A stretch of DNA of 64,000 bases from Lethocerus indicus (taxonomy: Eukaryota > Arthropoda > Insecta > Hemiptera > Belostomatidae), in the NCBI GenBank assembly GCA_019843655.1, contig JACDQD010000005.1:9079575-9143574 (forward strand), written 5' to 3'. Shown piece by piece: positions 13,212 through 24,703 of the stretch. The notes beneath the pieces are model-generated. The model worked only from the letters and a program-made list of their open reading frames with translations, was not told the DNA's origin and did not search any database. Numbering within the stretch: the stretch's first letter is position 1; the number at the start of each line of letters is the position of its first letter. A program made the translations under genes and the position numbers.

Positions 13212-14994
13212 GAACATTTTCGACGAATTTTATATATTTCATTGTTAAAATAACACACGTACTGTATATACAGTTGGTATTGGTAAAAGAGTAACGTTAA
13301 CGACGTTGGAGAAAAAACGCATTATAGTTCTTGAACGTTTTATTTTTTTTAAATATATAAAAAATATTTTTAAAAAATCTTTCCTTCAAAATCCCCAGCT
13401 CAATCTTCTAAGCGCGCACCTGCGTTTCGACAACGTTCAAATCCGGCCTTGAATTTATTAAAAGTGAAAACATTTGTGAAACAAAGAACAGAAACAAAAC
13501 TCGACAACCACATTAGGACCGATTCGTATCTGTGTGGTCGGGCGGGTTTAGAGCTAATTAGAAATTAGTTCTCGGAAATCCCTTCACTCACTCATAGTTG
13601 GCAGCCCTGAACCGCCCTCCAAGGTCTGAAGGGCGGTACCGCTCCTTTCACATACTCGTAACGCTTCTAACTACATGAAATAATATACAGCATCCATTTT
13701 CATATGTACAGAATAATAATAATACGCTGAGGCGACTTTATTTAAAAACTAAAAAGAATCCCTCTCTGAAGTGTTCTTGTTTTCAGGAAAACCTGTTTTT
13801 GACCTCGAAAATTAAGCTCGGCCGCTAATTTTTCCGGCGATATCTTCGTATATATTCTCTCGAAAGCGGAATATCAAATAATTTGTTTTTGTTTTTTAAC
13901 TGTTTCAACAACAGTCACACATTGTAAAATGCAATCGGCGACCTTGATGTTCGCGTACAACGATTATAGAGTAGAGAGTAGCGGAGGAGAAACCAACTGG
14001 CTTTTCCCCCCCTTTTTTAAAAATTTTATTTATCTTCCTTGTACGTTCGGGATGTCATGAGATAGCAGGGTTTGCACCGTAAGATTGGATCGATGAGTAC
14101 ATCTAGAATTAAATTCGTTGTATATTTTTGCATGGTTCTGTTTAATGAACCAGGTTCTGATCTACATTGATAATATAAATTCGATAAAATGAAAAAAAAA
14201 TACGCTGGCTTGTGAAGTGAGGACATTTCATTCCCCAGATTGTATAGTGTCAGTACCTCACTTGTGTAGCTCTTGTTCTCATATTGCCTGGCAACTGGTT
14301 CTTTGAAATTAACTACAGGAACGTCTACCGTATGTGGGAGAAACCTGGCAAGAATTCGTACGCCTAAATCCGCGTGTCTGAAGGCATTGTACAATAACAG
14401 CCCCTACTATGCATGTTGCCGAGTATACCGAGCTTTCACGAAGTCGGAAACCGGTTCATTATTGAGCGTAATTTTTATAATTGAGTTTTTTTCTATACAT
14501 ATAAATTGGACCGAAAGCCGATAATATCGATAACAAAATTTCGAGAAACCGCCAATCCACGTTGCGTAATCTTCCTACTCCTCCCCCGTTCACACTAAAC
14601 CGTTACATGTGTGCCCTGCTATATGCTCGTGGTACACATGCCGCCTCCATTATAGGCGGTTGGGGGAGAGTAAGGAGGCAAATTAGAAATGTAGGAAATT
14701 GCCACACTCGGCTAATTGTGGGGCCGAGAGCTATACACAAATTGCACTACAGTTACGCAACATTTTGGCCGAACGGCGGTTTCACATTTTGCACTCTGCC
14801 AAAATAAATGTAAACTGTATGTGTATATATGTATATATACAGATAGGCACGACAATACTGAATCGATTGCCAACAGAGTGCCAACGGCAACGAGGTGAAG
14901 CCTGTATGTGTAACTGTGACGACCCGCGCGCTACAGCGTAGTGACATCATAAATAGCGACTTCTCGTAATAGTATCAGTAGGGACATGTCAACT

Positions 14995-15595
14995 TTCAAT
15001 CATTCACTAAATCACTAACACACTCACGCACTAATTCACCCAATCAATAACTAGTCACAGACTCATTCACTCGCTAACATAATTCACTATCTACTCACTA
15101 ACCCACTCATTCAACGCTCGTTAATTCATTGAATCGCACAATCGCCGACACAGTAATTCACTAATTCAATCACTCACTGACTCGCAGACTCATCCACTAT
15201 TTATTTATTTACTCGCTAACGCGGTCATTCTATCGCTCACAGAAAAGGAATATCGCTCAAACAATTACACTCGCTAATTCATCGAATCACACAATCGCTG
15301 ACACAGTAATTCACTAATTCATTGAGTACACTACTAACATACTAATAAAGTCATTCGCACGCTCACTAATTCAATCACTCGCTGACACGGTCATCCTATC
15401 GCCCACAAAATTAATTACACTCGCTAATTCATTGAATCACACAATCACTAACGGATTGACACACTCGCCCAATAACAAGTTAACACGCTCAGAAAGTCAC
15501 CCACTAATCCAATCATTCAGTACTTGCTGATTTATGACTCACTCAATCTCTGACACACACACACACACACACATTCAATTACACCAGTTTCACGA
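14995..15595 (+). repeat. Degenerate TCACTAAT/TCGCTAAC short-period array
   Basis: About 600 bases made almost entirely of variants of an 8-12 base unit such as TCACTAAT, TCACTCAC, TCGCTAAC and TCATTGAATC. The strand shown is strikingly poor in G. Longer higher-order blocks recur, for example TCGCTAATTCAT followed by GAATCACACAATCGC near 15271, and again near 15422. It ends in an (AC)n run at 15552-15572. Confidence 0.85.
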
Positions 15596-16000
15596 TCAAT
15601 TAAATTCAAAATTCCAATTTATGGCCAAAGGATAGGGTTCTTAAAATGCGTGGTTGTAGAATAGAATTGTATTAAAACAACCAGGGCGTCGTTGAATACT
15701 GCCTTAGCGGTAAGGCCGGAAAAGTGGAAAAGTGAAAGTCTAACCCCACCCCCGGATTGGTGGAATTAGAAGCATAATTTTTATATTTAGACAGCGGCCT
15801 CGGGCAGACCTTCGTCCGTGTTGGCTTTCTCAGCGATAAGTCAAAGTAAGGCTAGAGTAAGGGTAACTGGGTGGACTCGCTCAGTTGCTACTGAAGACGG
15901 CCAAAAGAGGGCCATAAATTTTGTTCTGGGGGAGGGGGTGGGAGGTCGTCCGCCAAAACCATTATTACTTTAAAGTTGTATCTTTATAGAAAATTCCAAA

Positions 16001-16002
<2 letters not shown>

Positions 16003-16048
<46 letters not shown>
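16003..16048. repeat. (AT)n microsatellite
   Basis: Uninterrupted AT run that abuts the left end of a family A hairpin. Confidence 0.95.
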
Positions 16049-16054
<6 letters not shown>

Positions 16055-16296
16055 AGGTTTGTGGTGTTTCTGTCTCCTCTCGCTGGTTTGGTCTTTTGCT
16101 AGATCGGTTTCGGCTGCTCACCATCTTCAGTAGCGGTGTACCACCACAGTACAAGAGGTTGCCCAAAAATCATTCAAAGTGCCAAAAGTGACTAACATCG
16201 CTACTGAAGATGGCCGAAACCGGTCTAGCAAAAGACCAATCCGGCGAGAGGAGACCGAAACACAGGAAATCTACGGTATACCAAACCACTCGATTG
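16049..16296. mobile_element. Hairpin MITE family A
   Basis: Left arm GTGTTTCTGTCTCCTCTCGC and CTAGATCGGTTTCGGCTGC. Right arm GATGGCCGAAACCGGTCTAG and GAAATCTACGGTAT. About 250 bases; its left edge abuts an (AT)n run. Confidence 0.75.
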
Positions 16297-17284
16297 GAGG
16301 CCTTAGCATCCTGGTCATTCATTGTTCAATAGGCCACATCCTCAATTGTTAATTATAAATGTTGTATCCCAGACAAGAGGACGATGAGGACAATAGCGCT
16401 ATCTGTCGGCCCGTTCCAAGGCCGCTGGCCGACTGTAATCTCCAAATAGGGCTAATTTGAATAAATTAATATTTTCTAATTACTGGGAATACAGCGGATT
16501 CCAGAATTTCCGCGAATTCTCGGATTTCCCATAAGGCCGCGCAAGGACTTTTCCTTCGGGATACAGGAAAGTCTATCGGTAAAGAAATGATTGCGCAATA
16601 TTTGTGCGCTGCCGATTAGGCGGCAACTGCGTTTTTTATTCGGCCAGTTGTTCTCTCGCAGGTCTTCTTTGGGTCCCATCGAAGAGAGAGAGAGAATTGA
16701 GTTTATAACAAAGCGGACTTTAATCAGAAAAGTAGTACGGCTTCGCGTAAAGTTCAGGTTCACTCGCGGGTTTTTATACGCGCGCGCACACACACACAGA
16801 AGTCCGGTCCCCGTTGGACTGTTTTCTATGCACTTTCCAGTGCATACTCTGTCCCGTTTCCTTACTTTCAGTTTATATTTACAGATATGAGAATTTATCG
16901 GGGCAGTGTCGATGGAGATTGTCAGACTTATCATTCGCTTATAAATCCACTTGATTTATGAACATTTATAACCCGCACGTAACTCCTCCCTCCAGTAGCT
17001 CGGGCTTTGTATCTTGATCTGTCTGAAGGCGATTTGCAGCCGGCGGTTTCCCCGTAACAACAACGGCCCCGATTTTGCAATTCGAATCACGTAAAAGTAC
17101 TTGAAGGTTATTACTTCGCCGTACTGGGTTTATCGAGTGCAGTGCCAACAGAAAATGTGTTCAGTCGACTTCCGGTAAACAACTGGACGTCCGGACGTAT
17201 CTCGTCCCGGGGAGGTCATCCCTAGAGGGTGCGCTACAAATACCCTAAATAATTGTATCTGTACTTAACGGAAGGTCATGATTT

Positions 17285-17560
17285 TATTATTCCCGGCGTA
17301 ATAATTAATTACTCCCTAAGTAATTACTATTGTCGTGTCATTACTCATTTTATCACTCGGTACGTAGTAATTACTCCTGCGTATACACGCTAAACCTACG
17401 GTTTTGTTACTACGTACGAATTGATTACCACTTACGTTTTATTGGTCTTTAAGTAGTAATTACTCCTTACTCCCTCGAGTGTCATTACTCGTCGCCTACC
17501 AATTACTCCGTACGTGTTATTATTGTTACTCCACAAGTAGAGTAAGTAATTACTGCTTAC
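17285..17560. repeat. Degenerate GTAATTACTC array
   Basis: The block TAATTACT recurs with short spacers (17308, 17321, 17369, 17456, 17500 and 17551 areas), mixed with TCATTACTC variants. Confidence 0.6.
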
Positions 17561-17849
17561 CCTTTCCGATCGCGTTTCCTCCGCCTGCGGCAGGTTGGGA
17601 GGGACAAAAGATTTGGTCTGAGGTCGAATTGTCCCTTTCACTGGCCCGTTAAGTTGGCGGTGGCGACCGTTGCGCAAGTCTCGGGCCGGTCTCCAAGTTG
17701 CACAATTTCAAACCGAACGCTGCAAAACGCCTCCAGCCAGGAATAGTGCGAATTTTACGACCGGTTTACTAATGGAATCGGTATTAGTCTAAGCGGGAAC
17801 AAACTCTGCACTACAGACTGGAACACTATAGCTAATATATGTACGTATA

Positions 17850-17859
<10 letters not shown>

Positions 17860-17914
<55 letters not shown>
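17860..17914. repeat. (GT)n(AT)n microsatellite
   Basis: Short GT run followed by about 26 AT units. Confidence 0.95.
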
Positions 17915-17916
<2 letters not shown>

Positions 17917-18033
17917 CGCACCTGTATACAACTCTCCGGAGTAGCAGCCATGTGATGCGATTAACTCCTGGACATACAAATAAGACGGAATTTAATACAA
18001 ACAGAAAATATGAATAATATTCAATTCGTTTAA

Positions 18034-18298
18034 CATACCTGTTTTGTGGTCTGCGATGTGTTGGAATATTGTAGATTTTTGTGTTTCTGTTTCCTCCCGC
18101 TGGTTTGGTCTTTTGCTAGACCGGTTTCGGCTGCTCGCCATCTTCAGTAGCGGTGTACCGCCACAGTACAAGTGACAGTGATAGTGCAGTGAGGCTGCCT
18201 GAAAAACATCAAGTGCCAAAAGTGACTAACACCGCTACTAGCAAAAGACCAATCCGGTGAGAGGAGACAGAAACTCTACAAAAAATCTACAATATTCA
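18034..18298. mobile_element. Hairpin MITE family A with outer terminus
   Basis: Begins with the outer terminus of the family, AACATACCTGTTTTGTGGTC, and continues into the GTTTCTGTTTCCTCCCGC arm. It ends at AAATCTACAATATT, where the inverted arm lacks its outermost part. Confidence 0.75.
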
Positions 18299-20308
18299 AT
18301 TCGGCTCGACGGTGTTGCAAGGTTGCTTAGAAACTAAAAATTGTATTTTGAAATCTTCATGGAACAATCCAATAATACGGCGCACGGCTTATTGACTACG
18401 GGCTTATCAATTAAACGGGGGTTTGAATAAATTAACTCTCAAGAGGCACGATAAAAGCATAACTTTCACTAATAACCCAATGTGTACACGGTCAGTATTT
18501 TCGTTTTTTTTTAATGAATCGTACGATTGATTAAGCCCCGCGATACCGTTTGTACACTGTATACGGTGTACGTTTTCATGTTGGGTGGTTCGAATACCGG
18601 CGGAGGATTTTGGAGGAATTTCGACTGATCAAGCCGAAAGAGAGGAGTAAGGTAACGAACTCGGGTCGTGACAGTGCATTAACCGGGCGCGCGTGGCCGG
18701 TGAAAGCTGAGCAGAGTGCTCGGTTACGGGGACAGCGTCTTCAGTCGTCAGTAGCATCGCCGGAAGTGCGCTGTTCAACTGTGGCTGGAAGTGGCAAATC
18801 AACCCAAGGCTACCTTCGGTCTCGAGTTGGTCCACGCAAGGGGCCCAACCAAGCGGCCGTCCCATTTTTCTTATATATCTTATAATTTCATAATAATATT
18901 ACCATCTTAGTAATTTTACTACCAGAATGGAGAATCAAATAAAAAAATAAATAAATAAAAACGTAATTTTACTGATCTAACATACCTGTTTTGTGGTCTG
19001 CGAAGGGTTTGGAATACCGTAGATTTCCTGTGTTTCTGTCTCCTCTCGCTGGTTTGATCTTTTGCTCCAAAATCGGTTTCACCTGCTCGCCATCTTCAGC
19101 AGCGGTGTTAGTCACTTTTGGCACTTTGGATGTTTTTCGAGCGTCCTCACTGCACTGTCACTGTCACATGTACTGTGGTGGTTGTCACGTCAGTGACCAG
19201 CGAGAGGAGACAGAAACACACGAAATCTACGGTAATTTTACTATATTTTGATTTGATTTCAAGAGAAAACTTAAGGGAAACATGCATGTCTATGGGACAA
19301 GTTGATTCCCCGTATTCACCAATAAAGTTTGTTATTAAAAACAATTATTTATTAAATCACAATTAAAGAGTGATGTGCTAGAATTACGATGGCCCCCTAC
19401 AAGAGGGGACAGCGGTGTGCAAAGTATTAATATATTTAATGTTTACTCCGTAGATTTATTTTACCTGTCCATTATTCTCCTCCTTCTTGCTTGTGTCATC
19501 ATGCGAACCATGTCGGGACCATGGTTAAATCCTACATTCCACCTTTTACATGTGTATTGATTGTTGATTGCGCAATAAGAAAAAAGTTTAAAAAAAAGAA
19601 ATACAACATGTTCAATAAAAGGTAGGGATCAACATGGAACCAAAAAGGTATCGTTACTGCCCGCGAGTATTTCCTTCTGGACAACAAAGAACTTTGAATA
19701 GTTTATTAACAAAGTTGTCTGTCTGGCTTTTGAAATATAGGCCGCAACCTGTTGTGAGTGAGACCTGAAACCGGTCTCTCGCGCAACAGTTGGTCAACAC
19801 AGAAACCGGTAACTACTGTGCCGACCCCCTTTATAGGCCTCATATGGGCCTAAATATCTAGGAGTTGACAGTTCAATTACAAATTAAAGCGGGCAGGAAA
19901 ATTTCACTGAAATAAAGCCCAGGTCTTTTACAATTTGTAGGCAATTCGATCAGTAGTTGGAGACACAATAGTGGTACATTTGGAAGTTTGGATTTTTGTC
20001 GCTTTTCAGGGCCGAACTCCACAGTTCATGTCCGGAGTGTGTCCAAGATTGGTTATAATTTATTGTTTAAACCTCTAATTTCGATCTATCGTCCAGAAGT
20101 TTAAGTAATTCCTGTGTTTTTAACTTTATGTTTGGATTCCGTGCCGGTTTTACTGTCTATATTTATAGAGGCCCAGGTATTTTAACTTATACTTCGTGGG
20201 TTAGGGGGTGTTTCGAATACTTTGTCCCCTCTTGTTAAATGGTTGAAAGTACCACCGGTTGTTGTGGAAATGTGAGGATAAATTGTGTTTTAACCTCGTT
20301 TTGTACAG
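18299..20308. other. Intergenic; possible 5'-UTR-like segment
   Basis: At 18640-18860 a GC-rich, stop-poor segment contains TCAGT initiator-like motifs (near 18738 and 18745). It could be a non-coding first exon of the Reelin-domain gene, because that gene's ATG sits directly after a splice acceptor. No donor clearly supports this. The rest is a hairpin repeat and unannotatable DNA. Confidence 0.35.
18978..19232. mobile_element. Hairpin MITE family A with outer terminus
   Basis: Starts TAACATACCTGTTTTGTGG, with both CTGTCTCCTCTCGCTGG and its inverted mate CCAGCGAGAGGAGACAG present. It ends at CGAAATCTACGGTA. Confidence 0.78.
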
Positions 20309-22762
20309 ATGTTGGGAGGTGGTCTCAAGTGCTCCAGCGGCGCCAGGTTGGGGCTTGCGGTGCTCTTGGTGGTTGCGGTCGCAGTGGATTTCGCCTTCTG
20401 CTTTAAGGGCGGGGCTCCCGAAGGAGCCTGCCAGAGCATGGAGCCCAAGCACAACTCCAACGAGTCGATAGAAAACTTCGCCTACCAGATCACTTTCAAG
20501 CCTTCGGCAATCAAGCCCGGAGATCAAGTGCAGATCACCGTATCAGGTCAACTTATTTCAGTACTCGAGCAAAATTTTAATTTTCCCAACCGAATACAAC
20601 TTTTTATCAAATTAAAATCAAATATTGTCAAACCGAGAAGAACACGGCCCGAGCTCACCCTCTCAGATCACCGTCTCACTCGAGCCGCCCAAAAAAACCA
20701 AATTTTCCCAACCAGATTCAACTCTTTTTCACGTTAAAATCGACTCTTTACAAGTTCAATTCAACTTTTCTTTTCTAGTTAGAACCAAATCTTTTTCAGC
20801 CTGAGCTCACCCGCTCAGCTCACCGACCACTCAATCGAGCGCCCAAACAAATCTGTTTTTCCCAACCCGATTCAACTCTTTTTCAACTAAAATATCGACT
20901 CTTTAAAAGTTCAATTCAGCTTTTTTTCAAGTTAAATTCAGTTATTTTCAAGCCGGGCGACCTAGAACACGGCCTGAACTCACCCTCTCAGCTCACCGAC
21001 CACTCACTCGAGCCCCCAAGAAAATCAAATTTTCCCAATCAAATTCAACTCTTTTCTTATTTAATTTTGATCCATAAAAATAGGTAAATAGTTCAAGTTT
21101 ATATAGCATTTCCGGTAATATAAATATTGCGATTCGACATGGAAGTTTTCTATATAAACGTGTTATATATAAATAAATGTTGCAGGCGGAGATTTCCGCG
21201 GTCTTCTGCTGCAGGCGAGGTACGTGAACGGCAAGACCCCGCTGGGCAAATTCGTCATACCCGATAACGAGAAGGCGAAATTCCATACCCTCGACTGTCT
21301 GGGAAAGGAAAAGGTATGTGTATATACCGTACGCTAACTGGACGCCTGCCGCCGGTAATAGTACCGGTCTAGAGTCGTTCCAAGCCGACACAAGGCACAA
21401 GTCCCAACAATTGTTAGTCCGATTTTGTCTTTCACAATTATCGTACAAGCCGGTCAAATTTAGGTACAAATACTGTCATATTATTAAATTATAATAGTTT
21501 GTTTGATCGATTACGTTCAAAATGTGTACGTGAACCAGCCATTACCGGAGGAAGTGATAACACTTTATCAAAAAGCAAATATAATGCAGTAACACAGAAG
21601 CTGATGATAAGAGATTTGGCAGGCCTACCCCCCTCCCGACAGGGCATAGAGACCGAGTAGTTTAGGTATATTTAATCATTTAATTGCTACTTCCCCATTG
21701 ATTGATATTATATTTATTGTTGGTGTTTCAGAGCGCAATCACCCACTCTGACGAGTCTGTTAAGACGACGGCCACGTTCACCTGGGCATCGCCAGACGAC
21801 CTGCAGAACAACGTCAAATTCTAGTCAGTATCCAAAATATAGACCGGTATGCACTATATAGCTACCGACTGTACTAATTGGGTACTACTGTACATGTCTA
21901 CCGTCCCCCCAATAAACCCGTCCATAAGTGACACATACACTTTATGGGGTTATACATATCTATCTCTATAGTACCCTTAGTATAGTATTAGTATTATAGT
22001 ATTCGTGGCTATTGTAAGGGGGGCTATCTATCCACAGGACCCACAGTGGAGTTGCATGAGCTGTATTACAAACAGTGGTGGGTCCCCAAAGAAGTAGAAA
22101 AAAAAAGATAAAACTTATAAATAAAAATTGTTTTAAAAATTGAACATAAAAATAGACAAATAAAAAAATTGATTATAAAAATGGATAAATAAAAATTGTT
22201 TTAAAAATTGAATATAAAAACAGATAAATAAAAATTGAAAAATTAAAACTAAAATTGAAAATTGTAAAATAAAAATTGAAAAATTTGAAATAAAAATTGA
22301 AAATTTTAAAATAAAAATTGGAAAATTTTAAAATAAAAATTGAACATTTTAAAATAAAAATTGAACATTTTAAAATAAAAATTGAACATTTTAAAATAAA
22401 AATTGAACATTTTAAAATAAAAATTGAACATTTTAAAATAAAAATTGATAACGTAGATTTCGTGTTTCTATCTCCTCTCACTGGTTTGGTCACATGAAAT
22501 ATATGGTATTCCAACCCCCTGCAAACCACAAGACAGGTTGTTAAAAAAATTGATAAATTAAAAAGTAAAAATTAAAACTAAAGAATTATATATTAAGATT
22601 AAAATTGAAAAATTAAATATAAAATTAAAAAAAATAAAAGTTGAAAAATTAGATATAAATTTAAAATTGTAATGTTGGTTTGATTTCAGCGCGACGGTGG
22701 TGAAGAAATGGAACGAGTACTGGGTGATGAGAGGGTCAAGCTCGCTTACCGTCGTCCACTGA
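20309..22762 (+). CDS. Secreted Reelin-domain protein (defence-protein-like)
   Basis: Four coding exons: 20309-20546, 21186-21313, 21732-21823 and 22690-22762, joined in phases 1, 0 and 2 to give 176 residues. Residues 1 to about 31 are a hydrophobic signal peptide. The mature part shows the Reelin-domain pattern: GACQSMEP near the start, YQITFKPSAIKPGDQVQITV, GDFRGLLLQARYVNG, the HTLDCLG strand, SVKTTATFTW and the YATVVKKWNEYWV end. Single-domain members of this family in insects are secreted haemolymph or defence proteins related to Drosophila l(2)34Fc. The larger family includes ferric-chelate reductase 1, but no DOMON or cytochrome b561 exons follow. The ATG comes straight after a TTTTGTACAG acceptor, so an untranslated exon lies upstream. 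The last coding exon continues to a donor at 22785, and a 3'-UTR exon starts at 23063 with AATAAA at 23153. Confidence 0.88.
20547..21185 (+). repeat. Imperfect tandem repeat inside intron 1 of the Reelin-domain gene
   Basis: The phrase TTCCCAA followed by an ATTCAACTC-like tail occurs at about 20583, 20704, 20859 and 21032. CTCACCCTCTCAGCTCACCG blocks recur between them. Units are 120-175 bases and diverged. Confidence 0.7.
22230..22451 (+). repeat. AT-rich minisatellite, 20-21 base unit
   Basis: About eight near-identical units of TTTTAAAATAAAAATTGAAC. More diverged units begin at about 22130. The array resumes in diverged form after 22540, so it once ran through the position now held by the family A fragment. 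Confidence 0.85.
22452..22540. mobile_element. Hairpin MITE family A fragment within the minisatellite
   Basis: Short piece with GTAGATTTCGTGTTTC, CTCCTCTCACTGGTTTGGTC and the inverted CCCTGCAAACCACAAGACAG end. AT-rich minisatellite units lie on both sides. Confidence 0.7.
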
Positions 22763-22953
22763 GTGCACGGCCACATCACCAACAGGTAGACAAACTAACC
22801 CTGCATTTTTCATACATAATACACGCAGAATATCATGTGACGATATACGCATTTTGTGGGAATACACGCATGCATCGGCCCTACCTACACTTGTATGCAC
22901 GGTTATCCAGGCTTAAATGTACTTGTTTTATGCACAATGTTGGTATAATAGGG

Positions 22954-22958
<5 letters not shown>

Positions 22959-23013
<55 letters not shown>
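22959..23013. repeat. (AT)n microsatellite
   Basis: Uninterrupted AT run of about 26 units in the 3'-UTR intron of the Reelin-domain gene. Confidence 0.95.
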
Positions 23014-23017
<4 letters not shown>

Positions 23018-23152
23018 AGAATATATATGACCTACACTTAAATATTGTTTTTGATTTTGCAGGAGGCCCTAACAAGGGCGGCCACATGCGGAGCGCAGGG
23101 GCGAAAACAGAACGTAGCAAAAAATTTATCTGTATTTAGTACTAATTAGATC

Positions 23153-23158
23153 AATAAA
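23153..23158 (+). terminator. Poly(A) signal of the Reelin-domain gene
   Basis: AATAAA in the 3'-UTR exon that starts at 23063, followed by a T/G-rich stretch at about 23163-23185. This fits cleavage near 23175. Confidence 0.6.
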
Positions 23159-23640
23159 ACGTATTTTTGACTGATATTTTTTGTTCTTCATTGTACTAAC
23201 TTCGGAATATTTATATAATAATATAATTTATTATATATTTAATATATATATTAAATATTATATATAATAATATTTATATATATCCTGTCTTCAGTTTATT
23301 CCTCCTTGTTCGGTAACTTCAGCAGTGACGAAAAAAAACATGGATAGCAATCCAGAAGAACATAAATAACTTATTATAACTAATAATTAACTTAAATAAC
23401 TAGTTATTATGTAGTATTAGTGCGGTGAAAACTATATTTGATCCTTTATATTTAATTATTTAATGAATAAACTATAATTTACTTGAAAAATTATTTCCCA
23501 TTCAAAAAACAGGGTCATACAATTAATGAAAAAAATATTTATATGTTATATTTGTTCTTTGCATTTTATATATATAAATAGATGTAAAAACTGTATTTTA
23601 TGGTTTTCATTTAATCATTTGTGGAATAAAATATATTTTG

Positions 23641-24330
23641 CTTCAATTCGAAAAAGATCCGGTGACGAGTGAGTATTTTAGTTCGGGGAAAATTCCGCCA
23701 GGTGGCAGCACTGCACGGATAATGTTGATACGGGCGCTGGCAGTTAGCAAAAATTCCGTCTAGGGGCAGCACTGCACATGAAGTGTCGCTGAGGCAGTTC
23801 CGCCGATAGTTCTAGAAATCCCCGCCAGGGGGAGCACTGCAGACAATTTATCGAATTCAAACCGAGCGACCTCCTTGCGTCTCATGTTCTCCTGATACAA
23901 ATCCTGATACTTTTGGGAACCCAAATTTTTAAAATTTTAAAATATCGATTGTCGACTGTAAATACGTCGATTTTTCGTTAATTTGTGAATAAATGAATCT
24001 GTTAGGGCATGCGAGGTGTGAATTAAATAGGAAAATATATATTTTTAAATAAAAAACTCATTTAAATAAAAATTTGTACTATTATTTTGAAAAAATGTTA
24101 TATTTATCCTCCTAATTTATACAAGCGTTAAAAGGTCAATCAAATGACATTTTACCGATTAAATATTGATATGTTAAAATTTCTATTTGGGTTGGGAAAA
24201 GTATCAGGATTTCTATCAGGAGAACATGAGATGCAAGGAGGTCGCTCGGTTTGAATTCGTTCGAAGTTGCCGTCCAGTGCTGCCACCTGGCCGAACTACA
24301 AGATCGAATTATCGTAATCAACATTTTGAC
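23641..24330. repeat. Foldback element 1 with clustered CTCF-like motifs
   Basis: Imperfect palindrome about 690 bases long, centred near 24050. The left arm piece CTCATGTTCTCCTGATA (23881) returns as TATCAGGAGAACATGAG (24214), and AAACCGAGCGACCTCCTTGC returns inverted at about 24233-24252. The outer left arm holds three spaced copies of a CTCF-core-like sequence: CCGCCAGGTGGCAGCAC at 23695, CCGTCTAGGGGCAGCAC at 23756 and CCGCCAGGGGGAGCAC at 822-837 of the same kilobase. A fourth sits inverted on the right at 24277-24291. No transposase is encoded. It lies between the Reelin-domain gene and CCDC25. Confidence 0.75.
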
Positions 24331-24339
24331 TTTGGAATT

Positions 24340-24506
24340 CATTTTATTTTGCTAAAAAAGAAACTTTAATTATTAACCTACTATATATTCACCAATATTA
24401 TCAACAACTCTCTGCCACTTTTCCGGCAAATTTTCGATTCCCCTCTTGAAGAATTCCTCAAGACCAAAATACATCTTATCAAATTGTTGATTACTTTTGG
24501 GTACAC

Positions 24507-24520
<14 letters not shown>
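24340..24520 (-). pseudogene. Mariner transposase C-terminal remnant
   Basis: The minus strand reads [20 protein letters not shown] then VVDNIGEYIVG and a stop, which is the typical end of a mariner transposase (helix, LPxxWxxVVDxxGEY). Only the last 45-50 codons remain, cut on the upstream side by an (AT)n run. A diverged copy lies at 52165-52370 in opposite orientation, with matching flanks such as TGAATTCCAAAGTCAAAATG. Confidence 0.75.

Positions 24521-24558
<38 letters not shown>
24510..24558. repeat. (AT)n microsatellite
   Basis: Uninterrupted AT run of about 24 units. Confidence 0.95.
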
Positions 24559-24561
<3 letters not shown>

Positions 24562-24703
24562 TCTTATATTGTATATTTCTAGATTGCACAGTTGGCACGA
24601 GAGCATGTGTTTTTAGATCAAGGGTTCTGTGCCCGTATCGTGTACTCCGTTAGGCTATAGGCGGCAGGTTATTGTGCTGTGTGGGATTTTTAAAATTTCA
24701 AAA

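Larger units (their letters stand above)
11301..14990. other. No gene recognised
   Basis: Mixed-composition DNA with an (AT)n(CA)n array, a second (AT)n array and several open frames of 60-136 codons. None shows a domain, a codon pattern or splice context I can support. Confidence 0.5.
15600..18030. other. No gene recognised; short repeats
   Basis: Contains two (AT)n arrays, a family A hairpin, and a degenerate array of GTAATTACTC-like units at about 17285-17560. A 152-codon open frame on the minus strand (16476-16934) matches nothing I know and overlaps a similar-sized frame on the plus strand, so I do not call it. Confidence 0.5.

Noticed and set aside
14026..14394. 122-codon minus-strand frame
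   Set aside because: Ends in a hydrophobic A/T-run translation and matches no family I know.
15000..15590. Possible CRISPR-like array
   Set aside because: Unit too short and degenerate, no unique spacers, and the DNA is eukaryotic.
16476..16934. 152-codon minus-strand open frame and a 99-codon frame opposite
   Set aside because: No family similarity, no splice support, and both strands are equally open, so composition explains it.
18550..18885. 111-codon plus-strand open frame in GC-rich DNA
   Set aside because: Low-information Arg/Ser text with no domain; kept only as a possible 5'-UTR segment.
22558..22782. Minus-strand frame across the end of the Reelin-domain gene
   Set aside because: Antisense of exon 4 joined to translated AT-rich repeat.
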